Shown: positions 1-7,557, numbered from the stretch's first letter. The stretch: DNA of 13,411 nucleotides from JANXVV01 sp038230975 (GCA_038230975.1 JBBRMF010000138.1:1-13411); one strand, 5' to 3'. The notes: generated by a model not told the origin, from the letters alone. Translations and numbers: made by a program.

Positions 1-1039
1 CGGCACTTTTTGTTACGCTCTCCACCACTGTCGCCCCCACCGGTGGCATCCAGTGATCGCCTTCGACACTTACGCTCTTCGGGGTCAATGAACGCGGGAT
101 GGCGGCCTCGGCCCCGCTCGACGAAGCAAACATTGACGCCGGAGTCGTTTCCATTTGCGCCGAATTCTCCGCTACCACCGACGGCAATCTCGCTCGATTC
201 AACATCATCGACATCGACGGCATCACCGTCTCCGCCGTCACTCGTCCGCTTCTGGCCGATTCAACCAGACGACCCTCCGGCGCATGGCCTAGCGCCTGGG
301 TCAGATCGATCACCACCCCGGATGTCGCCAACCGTTCCGCATCGCGTGCGGCGGGGGTGCCGGCGGCGCAACAGCGCCAGGCGCAAGTCAATCCTGCGGG
401 CAGATCGGTGAAGTAGGTGTTGAACGTGACGATCCAGCGTTTGGCGATCGGCAGCAGCGCGATGGCTTCATCGATCAGGGAAAGCACATCGGTACCTGGG
501 GCATAAACAATGTAGGCGGGTTTGGAAACATCGGCCAGGAAAGCGTCGGCCAGCACACCGGCCCAACCGGCATCGCCGGTGAGCGCGGCCCAGGCCTGGC
601 AAGGGCGGGGTGGGTTGTCGCCGCGCGGGATTACTCGACCGGTGGGCAAGGTGCGCGGTTCACCATCCCAGCGGGTTTCGGAAACGCCCGGCTGCCTTAG
701 CAACCACGCCGGGCCGGCATCGGTTCGTTCAGATGCATCCACCACCAGATGATGTGCCAGGCGATTGGAGCGTTGCGAAAAGTCGACCCCGGCATCGCGT
801 ACGCTCGACAGTACGCTTAAATCACGGCCACCGGTGCTCAGTCGCCAATGAGCAAAGGCGACGGGATTGTTCGCGGTCTCCGGATGACCGGCGGGGAAGA
901 GCCATCGGTAGCCGCTGAGAGACATCAATTGCTCTTCCAGCAGACGCGACATGCCGGAGGTGATCACCACGGCGCAGAACCCGCTGCTGCCGGGCTTCAC
1001 ACCGCGCGGGGCGGAGGTATTGAGAAGTTCCTGGGACAT
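1..1039 (-). CDS. GTPase-associated (GAP1-like) protein, C-terminal part cut by window edge
   Basis: This gene starts with ATG at 1039, 8 nt after a GGAG ribosome binding site, 21 bp downstream of the GTPase gene; it runs off the left edge. The first ~255 residues look like a folded module. Visible motifs are AFAHWRL (about 61-67), SVLSSVRDAG (75-84), SNRLAHHLVV (91-100), AGPAWLL (108-114) and FNTYFTDLPAG (206-216). From memory, this pattern belongs to planctomycete proteins related to the N-terminal domains of GTPase-associated proteins (GAP1-N class), which accompany P-loop GTPases. Its role is inferred to be partner or adaptor of the adjacent GTPase. After residue ~258 the sequence looks like a linker. 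The annotated frame stays open to position 2, but below about 260 the neighbouring frame has the better coding pattern: purine-first codons, Asp/Gly/Ser-rich. A one-base deletion is therefore possible, and the family name is not certain. Confidence 0.72.
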   Translation of the reverse strand, partial: MSQELLNTSAPRGVKPGSSGFCAVVITSGMSRLLEEQLMSLSGYRWLFPAGHPETANNPVAFAHWRLSTGGRDLSVLSSVRDAGVDFSQRSNRLAHHLVVDASERTDAGPAWLLRQPGVSETRWDGEPRTLPTGRVIPRGDNPPRPCQAWAALTGDAGWAGVLADAFLADVSKPAYIVYAPGTDVLSLIDEAIALLPIAKRWIVTFNTYFTDLPAGLTCAWRCCAAGTPAARDAERLATSGVVIDLTQALGHAPEGRLVESARSGRVTAETVMPSMSMMLNRARLPSVVAENSAQMETTPASMFASSSGAEAAIPRSLTPKSVSVEGDHWMPPVGATVVESVTKSA

Positions 1040-1060
1040 CCGCTGGACTCCGAAAATTTT

Positions 1061-2491
1061 CTAAGTGTTTGCCGCTGCTTGACGCGTGGTAGGGATCAAT
1101 CCATTGGACCACTTCGCCAGCACATACAACAACGGGACGGTCACCCATTGCGGTTTAATATCCCGCGGGCGCACGTAGAATCCGGCGGCATCGTCGCGCT
1201 TCTCGGGACCACATCCCAGCGCGCTCACCGGAACATAGATCACGGTCTGGCAGAAATCCTCGGCGGCCGCGACAAACTCCGGCGCGTGTTCGCGCAGCAT
1301 GGCGCGAACGCGGGCGGAGATGGCCTCGATCGCCATCACATCGACGGCCCACGATGCATCGACCGCGCTGTTGGCCTTCGGCGGTGTCAACGGTTCTTCC
1401 TTCAAATCCAGCCCGATCAACGGCCCCCAGACGTCGGCCTTTGGCACGATCACAATCAACGGGCGGTCGTGTTTTTTTGAGGTCGAAAGGCCAGAATACT
1501 TGCGGACTCGGTTCGCAGCCTCGTTCAATATGGTTTCCTGTCGATAGGCGCGTACGGAACTTTCCAATTGCGGGTCAGTGGAACCCTGGGCACGACACAG
1601 CGTACGGAAACGTGAATCTTTAAGCGGGTCGTACAGGAACATCAGCACCCGCGAGCGGGCCATGTGCTGGGTGACGGGGGAAGAGACCGAATCATTGCCT
1701 GGTTGGAAATGCTCACCCGCATTGTCGTACAGGCACAGCACGCGACCGGCGGGTGCGCCGCTCGAAGCGATCGTCGAAGGCTTTAACGTAAAGAGCAGCG
1801 GCTTCGGCAAGCTGATGAATTGTTCGCCAAGTTGAATGCGGTCATATAGTGCTACACCGGCGGTGTCGGTCTTCTCCAATTTAACCGGCAAATTCACATC
1901 ATCCTGGAGGAACAAAGTCTCTTCAGCTTGATTCAGAAGAACGTTCGCCATGAGATCCGCGTCTGAAAAAAGAATCCTGAATTTGCCGGGCAGCACCCTG
2001 CGTAATTCCCACGTCATCGCCGCCAGGAAGTATGATTTCCCGCTGGCGGGTACCCCGATAATCGACATAAACGTTGCATCGGTCATCAGCAGATCGCCGG
2101 GAATCGTCAGATGACAGCGCGGGCAAGCCATCGCTTCGCAGGTCATGTCCCGGGCATCGATCGCCCGGCCTTCAACCGTAAATCGAGAGGGTAAAAAGCG
2201 CGATGCGGCGTCGGAACCCAGAACCGGGTCGCCCGTCAATTCCGCATGTCTGGAAACCCAGAGCAGCGACTCGGGAGTCATGGAGTGCCAGCAATGCGGG
2301 CAGGTAATTTTCGAGAGCAGCGCGATGGTGCCGCGTTTGGGTGGCAAAGTGAAGTTCAGATGGCCAGCCATTTCGTTGTCCAGGAGCGTTACCTGAGAAA
2401 GGATAACAGCGCGGGCGGCATCGGTTCGACCGCGAACCGCTTGTCTCAGGCGCAGCGGAGAGGTGAGTTCCTGACGATTCAGATTCAACAC
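1061..2491 (-). CDS. Zinc-ribbon P-loop GTPase (double-GTPase 2-like), conflict-system type
   Basis: A 476-residue protein. Two CxxC pairs, CPHC at 64-67 and CPRC at 123-126, probably form a zinc ribbon before the nucleotide-binding domain. The P-loop is GVPASGKS (146-153), preceded by the hydrophobic strand FMSII. LCLYDNAGE (252-260) gives the G3-type DxxG as DNAG. VPKAD (349-353) sits where NKxD or TKxD specificity motifs lie, and VPVSALG (420-426) resembles a G5 SAL motif. Together these indicate a TRAFAC-type GTPase like the DO-GTPase2 proteins of predicted bacterial conflict systems. No membrane helix is evident. The start is GTG at 2491; an in-frame TAG lies upstream, no ATG precedes residue 41, and the ribosome binding site is weak. 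It is probably co-transcribed with the GAP1-like gene 21 bp downstream. The GTPase call is firm, the conflict role is inferred. Confidence 0.85.
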   Translation of the reverse strand: MLNLNRQELTSPLRLRQAVRGRTDAARAVILSQVTLLDNEMAGHLNFTLPPKRGTIALLSKITCPHCWHSMTPESLLWVSRHAELTGDPVLGSDAASRFLPSRFTVEGRAIDARDMTCEAMACPRCHLTIPGDLLMTDATFMSIIGVPASGKSYFLAAMTWELRRVLPGKFRILFSDADLMANVLLNQAEETLFLQDDVNLPVKLEKTDTAGVALYDRIQLGEQFISLPKPLLFTLKPSTIASSGAPAGRVLCLYDNAGEHFQPGNDSVSSPVTQHMARSRVLMFLYDPLKDSRFRTLCRAQGSTDPQLESSVRAYRQETILNEAANRVRKYSGLSTSKKHDRPLIVIVPKADVWGPLIGLDLKEEPLTPPKANSAVDASWAVDVMAIEAISARVRAMLREHAPEFVAAAEDFCQTVIYVPVSALGCGPEKRDDAAGFYVRPRDIKPQWVTVPLLYVLAKWSNGLIPTTRQAAANT

Positions 2492-2741
2492 TTGGCATGG
2501 CCATGAAAGTTCACCCTATTCGACCGGCTGCACCTATTCCCCGAGAAAGCCCCAATATGCGTCATCTCAAATCGTGCTCGACCGTCGCCAATATAGTTCA
2601 ATTTCAATTCGAGTCCCTTGGTAGTTTCGATGATAGTCGATGGCATTACAGTAATGCAATCGACGGGATCTACCTTGATCTCCGAAGTGATTTGACGAGT
2701 GGCAGTTTTTAGAGCGCCGCAGCGGAGCCACTGGGCTTTCG
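2492..2741. other. 250-bp intergenic region upstream of the GTPase gene pair
   Basis: This stretch separates the radical SAM gene from the GTPase and probably holds the GTPase pair's promoter. A minus-strand TATATT at 2590-2595 matches five of six -10 positions, but no good -35 lies 16-18 bp upstream, so it is only a weak candidate. A large palindrome at 2636-2664 is listed separately. A plus-strand reading frame at 2497-2712 has no recognisable protein character. Confidence 0.5.
2636..2664. promoter_or_regulatory. 29-bp near-perfect palindrome, candidate operator
   Basis: The inner arms GCATTAC (2643-2649) and GTAATGC (2651-2657) are perfect complements around a single central A. After one mismatched pair (2642/2658), the outer arms GTCGAT (2636-2641) and ATCGAC (2659-2664) are again perfect. 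A one-base centre is too tight for an RNA loop, so a DNA site for a dimeric regulator is more likely than a terminator. Its centre lies about 160 bp before the GTPase start codon. The cognate regulator is unknown and no regulator gene is visible nearby. Confidence 0.55.
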
Positions 2742-4289
2742 TTACTCGCTCAAGTGTCTTGCTTGTCGGCGCGGCGTTACGCTCTTCGCACTTTTCCGCT
2801 CGACCGGCAGATCGATGACCCCGACCAGAAAACCCGGTCGATCACTTCGCCCGCACCGCTGATAGTCATGCCAAATCGCCTGCGCCACTTCAACTCGATC
2901 GCGGCCCAATTCCACCGTCAAGAACTGGAACATTCTTTCGGCCAATTCCTGCAATGCAATGCCGTGATTGCGGCCCATCTTCGCGTAGAGCCAATCGCTG
3001 AATCGAAGGAGGTTCTCGAAAGGAGATCCCCCCTGCCATAGCAACGGCAACGAGTCCGTGAAGTTTCCACTGTTGGCGAATAGATCCCAATAGCGGCTGA
3101 ATCGCCGCATACGCTGCATGTCCCTGAAATCCACGAGCTTGGTTTGCAGAATCTCGTAAGGTGGATGCTGGCTGTAGACCATCCCCCACGTCTGATCGTG
3201 TCGAATGATCGGCGTGCCGCGCAATCGCTTGAGCATGCCCACCTGAATTTCCTGTGGCTTCATCGCGATGAGTCGATCAAACCCGCGACCGAAACTCACC
3301 AGATCCTCGCCCGGCAATCCCACGATCAAATCCGTGTGAATATGCACGCCGGTTTGTTCGCGTAGAAAGCGCAGGTTGTCTTCCAGCTTCGCGTTATCCT
3401 GCCGTCGACTGATGAGGAGGGATACATCATCGTTGAACGTTTGTATGCCGACTTCAAACTGCAACGCCCCGGCGGGGAAACGCGCGATGCTCTGTCGCAG
3501 TGCTTCCGGCAACCGATCCGGAATCATCTCGAAGTGGAGAAATAATCCCGGTGTAAATCGCTCGTAGAAAAAATCCAGAATCGCACGGCTGATATTCAGA
3601 TTCAGATTGAACGTGCGATCCACGAATTTGAATTGTCGCACCCCGCGCTCGAGCAGTCGTCCCATCGATGCAAGGAACTCATCCATCCGCACGTTCCGGA
3701 CCGGCACATCGAGCGAGGACAAACAGAACTCGCATTTAAAAGGGCAGCCGCGCGAGGCTTCAACGTAGATCACGCGATGCGCGACATCGGGCTCGTCGTA
3801 AAGGTCATACGGCAGCATGACGCACGAGGAAGGGCTCCCGTCCGTCTTCTTTTCGAATTCGGGAAGGTCGGCGGGTATGATTTTCATCAGCGGCCGCCGC
3901 CCCACCAGCAACGCTTCGCACAACGCCGCGAACGCCAGATCCGCTTCACCCGTGATGACATAATCCGCCAGCCGGCAAATCTCCTGTTGATCGGTTTCAT
4001 GGCTCACTTCCGGCCCGCCCAGCACGATGATGATCTCCGGCCGTACCCGCTTCAAATCCGCCACGAGTTGCAATGATTGCGTCGTGTTCCAGATGTAGAC
4101 CCCGATGCCAACGATCTTTGGCTCATGCACCAGAATCGCTTCGAGCACATCGTTGGATCGCTGGTTAATATCAAACTCAAGCATGATCGCGCGCGATTGC
4201 AGCGGCCCGAGATTGGCCATCAAATAGCGCAGACCGAAGCTGGCATGGATGTATTTGGCGTTGAGAGTGGTGAGGAGGATTTCAGGCAC
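2742..4289 (-). CDS. B12-binding domain/radical SAM protein, DUF4080 type
   Basis: A 515-residue protein. Residues ~1-135 form a cobalamin-binding-like Rossmann domain, with TTLNAKYIHASFGLRYL near the start and the strand-loop IIIVLGGPEVSHE (86-98). Next comes the radical SAM core: C182, C186 and C189 in SRGCPFKCEFC bind the 4Fe-4S cluster. FKFVDRTFN (220-228), LHFEMIPDRL (251-260) and TDLIVGLPGE (319-328) are typical of B12-type radical SAM enzymes. The long C-terminal part fits the DUF4080 extension. It should generate a 5'-deoxyadenosyl radical in the cytoplasm; the substrate is unknown. The start is GTG at 4289: an in-frame TAA lies 6 nt upstream, and the N-terminus already matches the family's beginning. 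It lies 20 bp after the Uma2 gene, suggesting co-transcription. Confidence 0.9.
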   Translation of the reverse strand: MPEILLTTLNAKYIHASFGLRYLMANLGPLQSRAIMLEFDINQRSNDVLEAILVHEPKIVGIGVYIWNTTQSLQLVADLKRVRPEIIIVLGGPEVSHETDQQEICRLADYVITGEADLAFAALCEALLVGRRPLMKIIPADLPEFEKKTDGSPSSCVMLPYDLYDEPDVAHRVIYVEASRGCPFKCEFCLSSLDVPVRNVRMDEFLASMGRLLERGVRQFKFVDRTFNLNLNISRAILDFFYERFTPGLFLHFEMIPDRLPEALRQSIARFPAGALQFEVGIQTFNDDVSLLISRRQDNAKLEDNLRFLREQTGVHIHTDLIVGLPGEDLVSFGRGFDRLIAMKPQEIQVGMLKRLRGTPIIRHDQTWGMVYSQHPPYEILQTKLVDFRDMQRMRRFSRYWDLFANSGNFTDSLPLLWQGGSPFENLLRFSDWLYAKMGRNHGIALQELAERMFQFLTVELGRDRVEVAQAIWHDYQRCGRSDRPGFLVGVIDLPVERKSAKSVTPRRQARHLSE

Positions 4290-4309
4290 GACGATTTAGA
4301 ACGGACAAT

Positions 4310-4936
4310 CTATGGAAGCAGGTCGCGCACGCGAATGTCAGCGATTTTTCGGCCGTCGATCACAAACTGCACCTGATCGTCTCCCTCAAATATCTCTTGA
4401 GTACGATAGCCTTGATTCGAACCTTGCTCAGAAGGATTAGTGTACACTTCAACTTGTCCGTCGACCACGTTGAGAATCCAGTAAACCGGCACGCCAGCGA
4501 CTGCATAAATGCGAGCTTTGTCAGAACGATCAAACTCTAATGAAGTAGACGACGATTCTACGACCATTGCAATTTCAGACGCATTGGGATGTCTTGTAGA
4601 ATAGGCGCGACCTGGCGCACGAACAATGGCAAGATCCGGTTCGGGTTCACTGTCGCTTAATGTGACGGCTAACTGGACGCGCATGACCCACTCGGCAGGC
4701 AATTGCGAGGAAAGTTCTGACTGCGCCAAAAAAATGGCGACATCATGTGGAGGGTTTCGGGACATCTTGTTGACAATCCATCCTTCCACCAGTTCAAACT
4801 TTTCGTCGGGGGTGAAAAAACCATTGTCGATCAGCTTGTGATACTCCTCAACGGTGAATTTCCGGACTCCCTGTCGCGGTGATAGCCGTGGAAGCTGCGA
4901 AGGCGGTGGCGAAAACGGAGCAATGACGCGGGTCAT
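4310..4936 (-). CDS. Uma2 family (DUF820) restriction-endonuclease-like protein
   Basis: A 208-residue protein with a PD-(D/E)xK-type fold. FTVEEYHKL (27-35) and KFELVEGWIVN (46-56) open the domain. EPEPDLAIV (97-105) supplies the acidic catalytic Asp101. VVESSSTSLEFDRSDK (125-140) supplies Glu127 and Lys140, and AGVPVYWILNV (147-157) is the family's conserved strand. The predicted catalytic residues are intact. Uma2 proteins are abundant in planctomycetes and cyanobacteria; their substrates are mostly unknown, so no specific target can be named. The ATG at 4936 has no Shine-Dalgarno sequence, but an extended -10-like element at 4947-4952 would give an almost leaderless transcript. It is the first gene of a leftward group leading into the radical SAM gene. 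Confidence 0.88.
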   Translation of the reverse strand: MTRVIAPFSPPPSQLPRLSPRQGVRKFTVEEYHKLIDNGFFTPDEKFELVEGWIVNKMSRNPPHDVAIFLAQSELSSQLPAEWVMRVQLAVTLSDSEPEPDLAIVRAPGRAYSTRHPNASEIAMVVESSSTSLEFDRSDKARIYAVAGVPVYWILNVVDGQVEVYTNPSEQGSNQGYRTQEIFEGDDQVQFVIDGRKIADIRVRDLLP

Positions 4937-4946
4937 GATTTAGGTG

Positions 4947-4975
4947 ATTGTATCAGATTCAGCTTCGTATGTAGC
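4947..4975 (-). promoter_or_regulatory. Candidate promoter of the Uma2/radical SAM unit
   Basis: On the minus strand TACAAT (4947-4952) is preceded by TGA, giving an extended -10 pattern (TGnTACAAT). Seventeen bases upstream GCTACA (4970-4975) matches the -35 consensus at three of six positions. Initiation about 7 nt past the -10 would leave a leader of only about 4 nt, consistent with the missing Shine-Dalgarno sequence. Base matching only. Confidence 0.35.
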
Positions 4976-5036
4976 AGAATGAGAAAACTAAAGTCATTCG
5001 CAATTGCTGGCGATGATCGTTTATTGGAGAAAATGA

Positions 5037-5056
5037 AAGTTCTCGTTTGGGAACTT
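5037..5056. repeat. Short inverted repeat upstream of a candidate promoter
   Basis: AAGTTC (5037-5042) and GAACTT (5051-5056) are perfect complements around an 8-nt spacer, ending 5 bp before the TTGACA at 5062. The position suits a regulator site between the divergent Uma2 gene and the small membrane protein gene, but six-base arms arise readily by chance. Confidence 0.25.
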
Positions 5057-5061
5057 CGTTG

Positions 5062-5089
5062 TTGACACCCGTCCTCCGGCGCGGATAGC
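5062..5089 (+). promoter_or_regulatory. Candidate sigma-70-type promoter for the 5126 gene
   Basis: A perfect TTGACA -35 hexamer (5062-5067) is followed after 16 bp by GATAGC (5084-5089), which keeps three of six -10 positions. The implied start near 5096 leaves about 30 nt before the ATG at 5126, with the purine-rich GGAAAGAG (5113-5120) as ribosome binding site. The spacing is coherent; the weak -10 limits confidence. Confidence 0.4.
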
Positions 5090-5125
5090 CTTTCCAGTCA
5101 CGTTCGATTACTGGAAAGAGAAGCA

Positions 5126-5500
5126 ATGGGACGAGCCGAACCTTTTGAGGCGAGTGCTACGCGGTGGAGGCGTCGCATGCTTTACGCATTGCCTGCACTC
5201 GGAATGCTCTGTGTGCTTTACTTCGTGTCGTATTACGGTTGGGTGCGAACATGGCATCGGAGCCAATCGGCTGATATCAAAGACAGCTATTCTCTCGATT
5301 ATAACTGCGTCGGTGACGGTTACATCTCCAAATCGATGGCTTGGTTACATACGCCGTTACGGAAACTTGACGAAATGCTTTATGCCCGACTCTACGATAC
5401 GCGATCAGTGCTCGAATTTCCAGATTTTGACGATGCGCCCGATTTGTCAAACCTTTACGACCAACAGAAAAGCGGCAAATTAAATGTCAAACCTAACTGA
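5126..5500 (+). CDS. Small single-pass membrane protein, unknown function
   Basis: A 124-residue protein. A basic stretch (TRWRRR, 12-17) precedes one hydrophobic helix at about 18-38, suggesting the N-terminus stays in the cytoplasm and the rest faces outward. The remainder is polar, with WLHTPLRKLDEMLY at 73-86, a short conserved-looking segment seen in other small planctomycete membrane proteins, and an acidic stretch DFDDAPD (100-106). No enzymatic motif is visible. The start is supported by GGAAAGAG about 5 nt upstream and by a candidate promoter at 5062-5089. It lies alone between the divergent Uma2 gene and the pyrophosphatase gene about 300 bp downstream. I do not recognise the family. 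Confidence 0.65.
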   Translation: MGRAEPFEASATRWRRRMLYALPALGMLCVLYFVSYYGWVRTWHRSQSADIKDSYSLDYNCVGDGYISKSMAWLHTPLRKLDEMLYARLYDTRSVLEFPDFDDAPDLSNLYDQQKSGKLNVKPN

Positions 5501-5797
5501 TTCTGTACCGCCGTAACGTTACAAGACGGGCAACTACAGTTTGAACCGGAACCCTCGCATAGACTTTTCGACCCGATAATACTTCGGATTCCACAATCTT
5601 TTGAAGCCCTCCGTTTATTCCGCCGATGGAATGGGGCGTCGGCTCATTCGCCTGCTGGCCTTTCGTACGGGTCGGTTTACAATCCCGCTCTGGCCTTGCG
5701 GACGGATTCGCGGGCTCATCCCGATGCCGCGCATTTGGCCGGGGGTCGGGATGATTGACTGAGTCGTTTTTTTGTTCCTTCGTTCATCGAGACCGCT
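5501..5797. other. Intergenic region before the pyrophosphatase gene
   Basis: No gene is supported in this 297-bp stretch. It contains a perfect 10-bp palindrome GTAACGTTAC (5513-5522) just after the stop of the small membrane protein gene, and a T-run at 5767-5773. A TTGACT at 5755-5760 has no matching -10 at normal spacing, so I could not place the pyrophosphatase promoter. A leftward reading frame starting inside the pyrophosphatase gene extends into it but is a shadow. Confidence 0.5.
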
Positions 5798-6343
5798 ATG
5801 ATTCATCCCTGGCACGACGTCACTCCCGGCGAAAATATCCCGCAAGAGTACAACGCCATTGTCGAGATTCCGTTCGGTTCCAGCGTGAAGTATGAGCTCG
5901 ACAAACAGAGCGGGCTGATCAAGCTCGATCGGATTCTGTACTCGGCTGTCTACTACCCGGCCAACTACGGGTTTATCCCGCAGACGTTGGCCGAGGACGA
6001 TGACCCGATCGACGTGCTGGTGCTCTGCCAGGAACCAGTGACTCCCTTGACGATCATTCACGCGCGGACGATTGGGTTAATGACGATGATCGATGGCGGA
6101 AAAAAAGATCACAAGATTATCGCCGTCGCCACGGAAGATCCTGAATTCAACAGCTATCGTGAAGCCAGCGAAATGCCGGCGCATCGGTTGACGATGCTTC
6201 GCCGCTTTTTTCAGGACTATAAGCAGCTCGAAGGCAAGCACGTTGAAGTAGACGAGATCGAACCTGCCAAGGCGGCGTTTCCGATCATCGAAGACGCGCT
6301 ACTACGTTACAGCCGCCAGAGACGGCGAGGATTTGGGAAGTAA
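5798..6343 (+). CDS. ppa: Inorganic pyrophosphatase, family I, soluble
   Basis: This cytoplasmic enzyme hydrolyses pyrophosphate to two phosphates, pulling biosynthetic reactions forward. The 181-residue length fits the bacterial family I enzyme. The signature DDDPIDVLVL (67-76) provides metal-binding Asp67, Asp69 and Asp72; MIDGGKKDHK (97-106) provides Asp99 and Asp104. Glu23, Lys31, Glu33 (VKYEL), Arg45 (KLDRIL), Tyr57 (PANYGFIP) and Tyr141-Lys142 (DYKQLEGK) correspond to active-site residues of the E. coli enzyme. All expected catalytic positions appear intact. The ATG at 5798 has only a weak GAG upstream, but the N-terminus has the usual family spacing to the first conserved Glu. The gene is monocistronic and ends at a strong terminator (6381-6406). 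Confidence 0.97.
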   Translation: MIHPWHDVTPGENIPQEYNAIVEIPFGSSVKYELDKQSGLIKLDRILYSAVYYPANYGFIPQTLAEDDDPIDVLVLCQEPVTPLTIIHARTIGLMTMIDGGKKDHKIIAVATEDPEFNSYREASEMPAHRLTMLRRFFQDYKQLEGKHVEVDEIEPAKAAFPIIEDALLRYSRQRRRGFGK

Positions 6344-6376
6344 CCTGGCCGCGCGATACCAACACACTTTAATGAC

Positions 6377-6414
6377 AAAACCCGTCACCTTTTAATAGGT
6401 GGCGGGTCTTTTCG
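6377..6414. terminator. Bidirectional rho-independent terminator
   Basis: CCCGTCACCT (6381-6390) pairs with AGGTGGCGGG (6397-6406) to form a 10-bp stem with one G-U pair and a 6-nt loop TTTAAT. On the plus strand it is followed by TCTTTTCGTTTT; on the minus strand the AAAA at 6377-6380 becomes a TTTT tail. It lies between the converging pyrophosphatase and glycine-zipper genes and can terminate both. Confidence 0.9.
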
Positions 6415-6433
6415 TTTTCATTGTAGTGATCGC

Positions 6434-6952
6434 TTATAGACCGTCATTGGTCTCGTTGCGAACGCGTTCCCAGCTATCGCGCGTCGCCTGCTTGGCGCGG
6501 TCCCAACCCAAGGCCGACTTTCCTTTGACTTTATCCCAACCTCGGGCGAGGTCAGATTCGACTTCGTTGAAGTCTTTGCCGCTATGCTGCTGCTGAGCTT
6601 CCCAGCCATACTGATAGGCTGGTGCATATTCATCGTAGGCGCTACCGGGCTTCACGTAGGGACGATTTGAATAGTTCTTTTGCCAGTAGTCTCGTTCTTC
6701 CGTTGGATTGACGCCCTCGGCAACACCTTTGCCGAGCAAGCCACCAGCGACAGCGCCAATCGCGGCACCGACCATCGTTCCGACCGGACCGACGGCGCTG
6801 CCCATTGCCGCGCCCGCCGCAACGGCACCACCAATCCCCGCCGCGCCACCGGCGGCGGCACCCAAGCCGGTTCCGATGGGATGTGCCCCCGGTGCCTTGG
6901 TGATCGGATCAGGGTTTCGCGAAGGACGATCTGTTCGTTCTTGATTATTCAT
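6434..6952 (-). CDS. Glycine-zipper domain stress-type protein
   Basis: A 172-residue protein. A hydrophilic N-terminus (1-25) is followed by a Gly/Ala-rich zipper at about 27-80 with regularly spaced glycines (GTGLGAAAGGAAGIGG, GAAIGAVAGGLLGKG), expected to insert into or associate with membranes. After it comes ERDYWQKNYSNRPYV (86-100), then YDEYAPAYQYGWEA (106-119), a segment characteristic of this family. The C-terminal part has regularly spaced Trp residues in an amphipathic helix (RGWDKVKG, LGWDRAKQ, DSWERV). Such proteins often sit with stress-response genes, and here the two genes upstream are also stress-type. The strong AGGAG 6 nt before the ATG fixes the start. Function is not established; a role in envelope stress is inferred. 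Confidence 0.85.
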   Translation of the reverse strand: MNNQERTDRPSRNPDPITKAPGAHPIGTGLGAAAGGAAGIGGAVAAGAAMGSAVGPVGTMVGAAIGAVAGGLLGKGVAEGVNPTEERDYWQKNYSNRPYVKPGSAYDEYAPAYQYGWEAQQQHSGKDFNEVESDLARGWDKVKGKSALGWDRAKQATRDSWERVRNETNDGL

Positions 6953-7036
6953 TTGATTCTCCTACTCGTCTAAAAAATTGTGGATTAAGACCCGAACGCG
7001 GGCCCTGTATTAATTGTTGTGCGGTCAAATTGTCGG

Positions 7037-7486
7037 TCAATCTTTCCAGGAGTCCCGGAGGCCGCGCACTTTGTCGTGAGCCTGTTTCACCTCCATATAT
7101 TGACGTCGCACCACACCTTCGATATCTGGAGGAAGCTTGGCCTGCATGGCCTTTTCAAAGCTAGACACGGCGACATCTTCACCGCGTTCGGCTTCGTTTA
7201 GAATGGACTTTTCACCGCCGCCCAATGCACTTTTGAGATTAATCCAGCCGCGGTGAGCTGACGCCGAGGTGCTTCCGTCTTCCTCGGGCGCTCCACCGAG
7301 TCGGCTGACCTCGCTTTGCAGTTCGCCGGCAAGGCGCGTTCGTTCTTTCGCTAAGTCTGCGAAAACTGATTTCACGCGCATATCTTTCACATTGGCAGCT
7401 GCGGTCTCGAAGCCATTCTGGCCGTCTTTAAGCGTTTCGATGAGGTCGTTCAGCGTTTTAACAGTAGTATCGTTAGTATCGTTCAT
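7037..7486 (-). CDS. PA2169-family four-helix-bundle protein (DUF2383)
   Basis: A 149-residue, all-helical cytoplasmic protein of ferritin-like topology. Recognisable segments are TLNDLIETLKDGQNGFETAA (11-30), HRGWINLKSAL (78-88) and ILNEAERGEDVAVSSFEKAM (95-114), ending in an Arg/Lys-rich helix. This matches the PA2169/DUF2383 family, whose members commonly occur among osmotic or oxidative stress genes; their biochemical role is unknown. The ATG at 7486 has the purine-rich GGAAGGAAAAA just upstream. The coding start carries a 9-bp direct repeat (AACGATACT twice), giving NDT-NDT at the N-terminus. It lies 84 bp upstream of the glycine-zipper gene and 71 bp downstream of the LEA-like gene. Confidence 0.88.
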   Translation of the reverse strand: MNDTNDTTVKTLNDLIETLKDGQNGFETAAANVKDMRVKSVFADLAKERTRLAGELQSEVSRLGGAPEEDGSTSASAHRGWINLKSALGGGEKSILNEAERGEDVAVSSFEKAMQAKLPPDIEGVVRRQYMEVKQAHDKVRGLRDSWKD

Positions 7487-7557
7487 GAGTTTTTCCTTCC
7501 TGAAAGGGCCGCCTCTAAACAGTGTCTGAATACAAGTGAATGGGGCTTTTCACGCAG

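Noticed and set aside
848..1480. Rightward 210-residue reading frame
   Set aside because: It spans the junction of the GTPase and GAP1-like genes on the opposite strand and shows no motif; the GTPase motifs are unambiguous.
3633..4076. Rightward 147-residue reading frame
   Set aside because: It lies entirely inside the radical SAM gene and has the His/Arg-rich composition of an antisense shadow.
5615..6061. Leftward 148-residue reading frame
   Set aside because: It is antisense to the pyrophosphatase signature region and has no recognisable protein feature.
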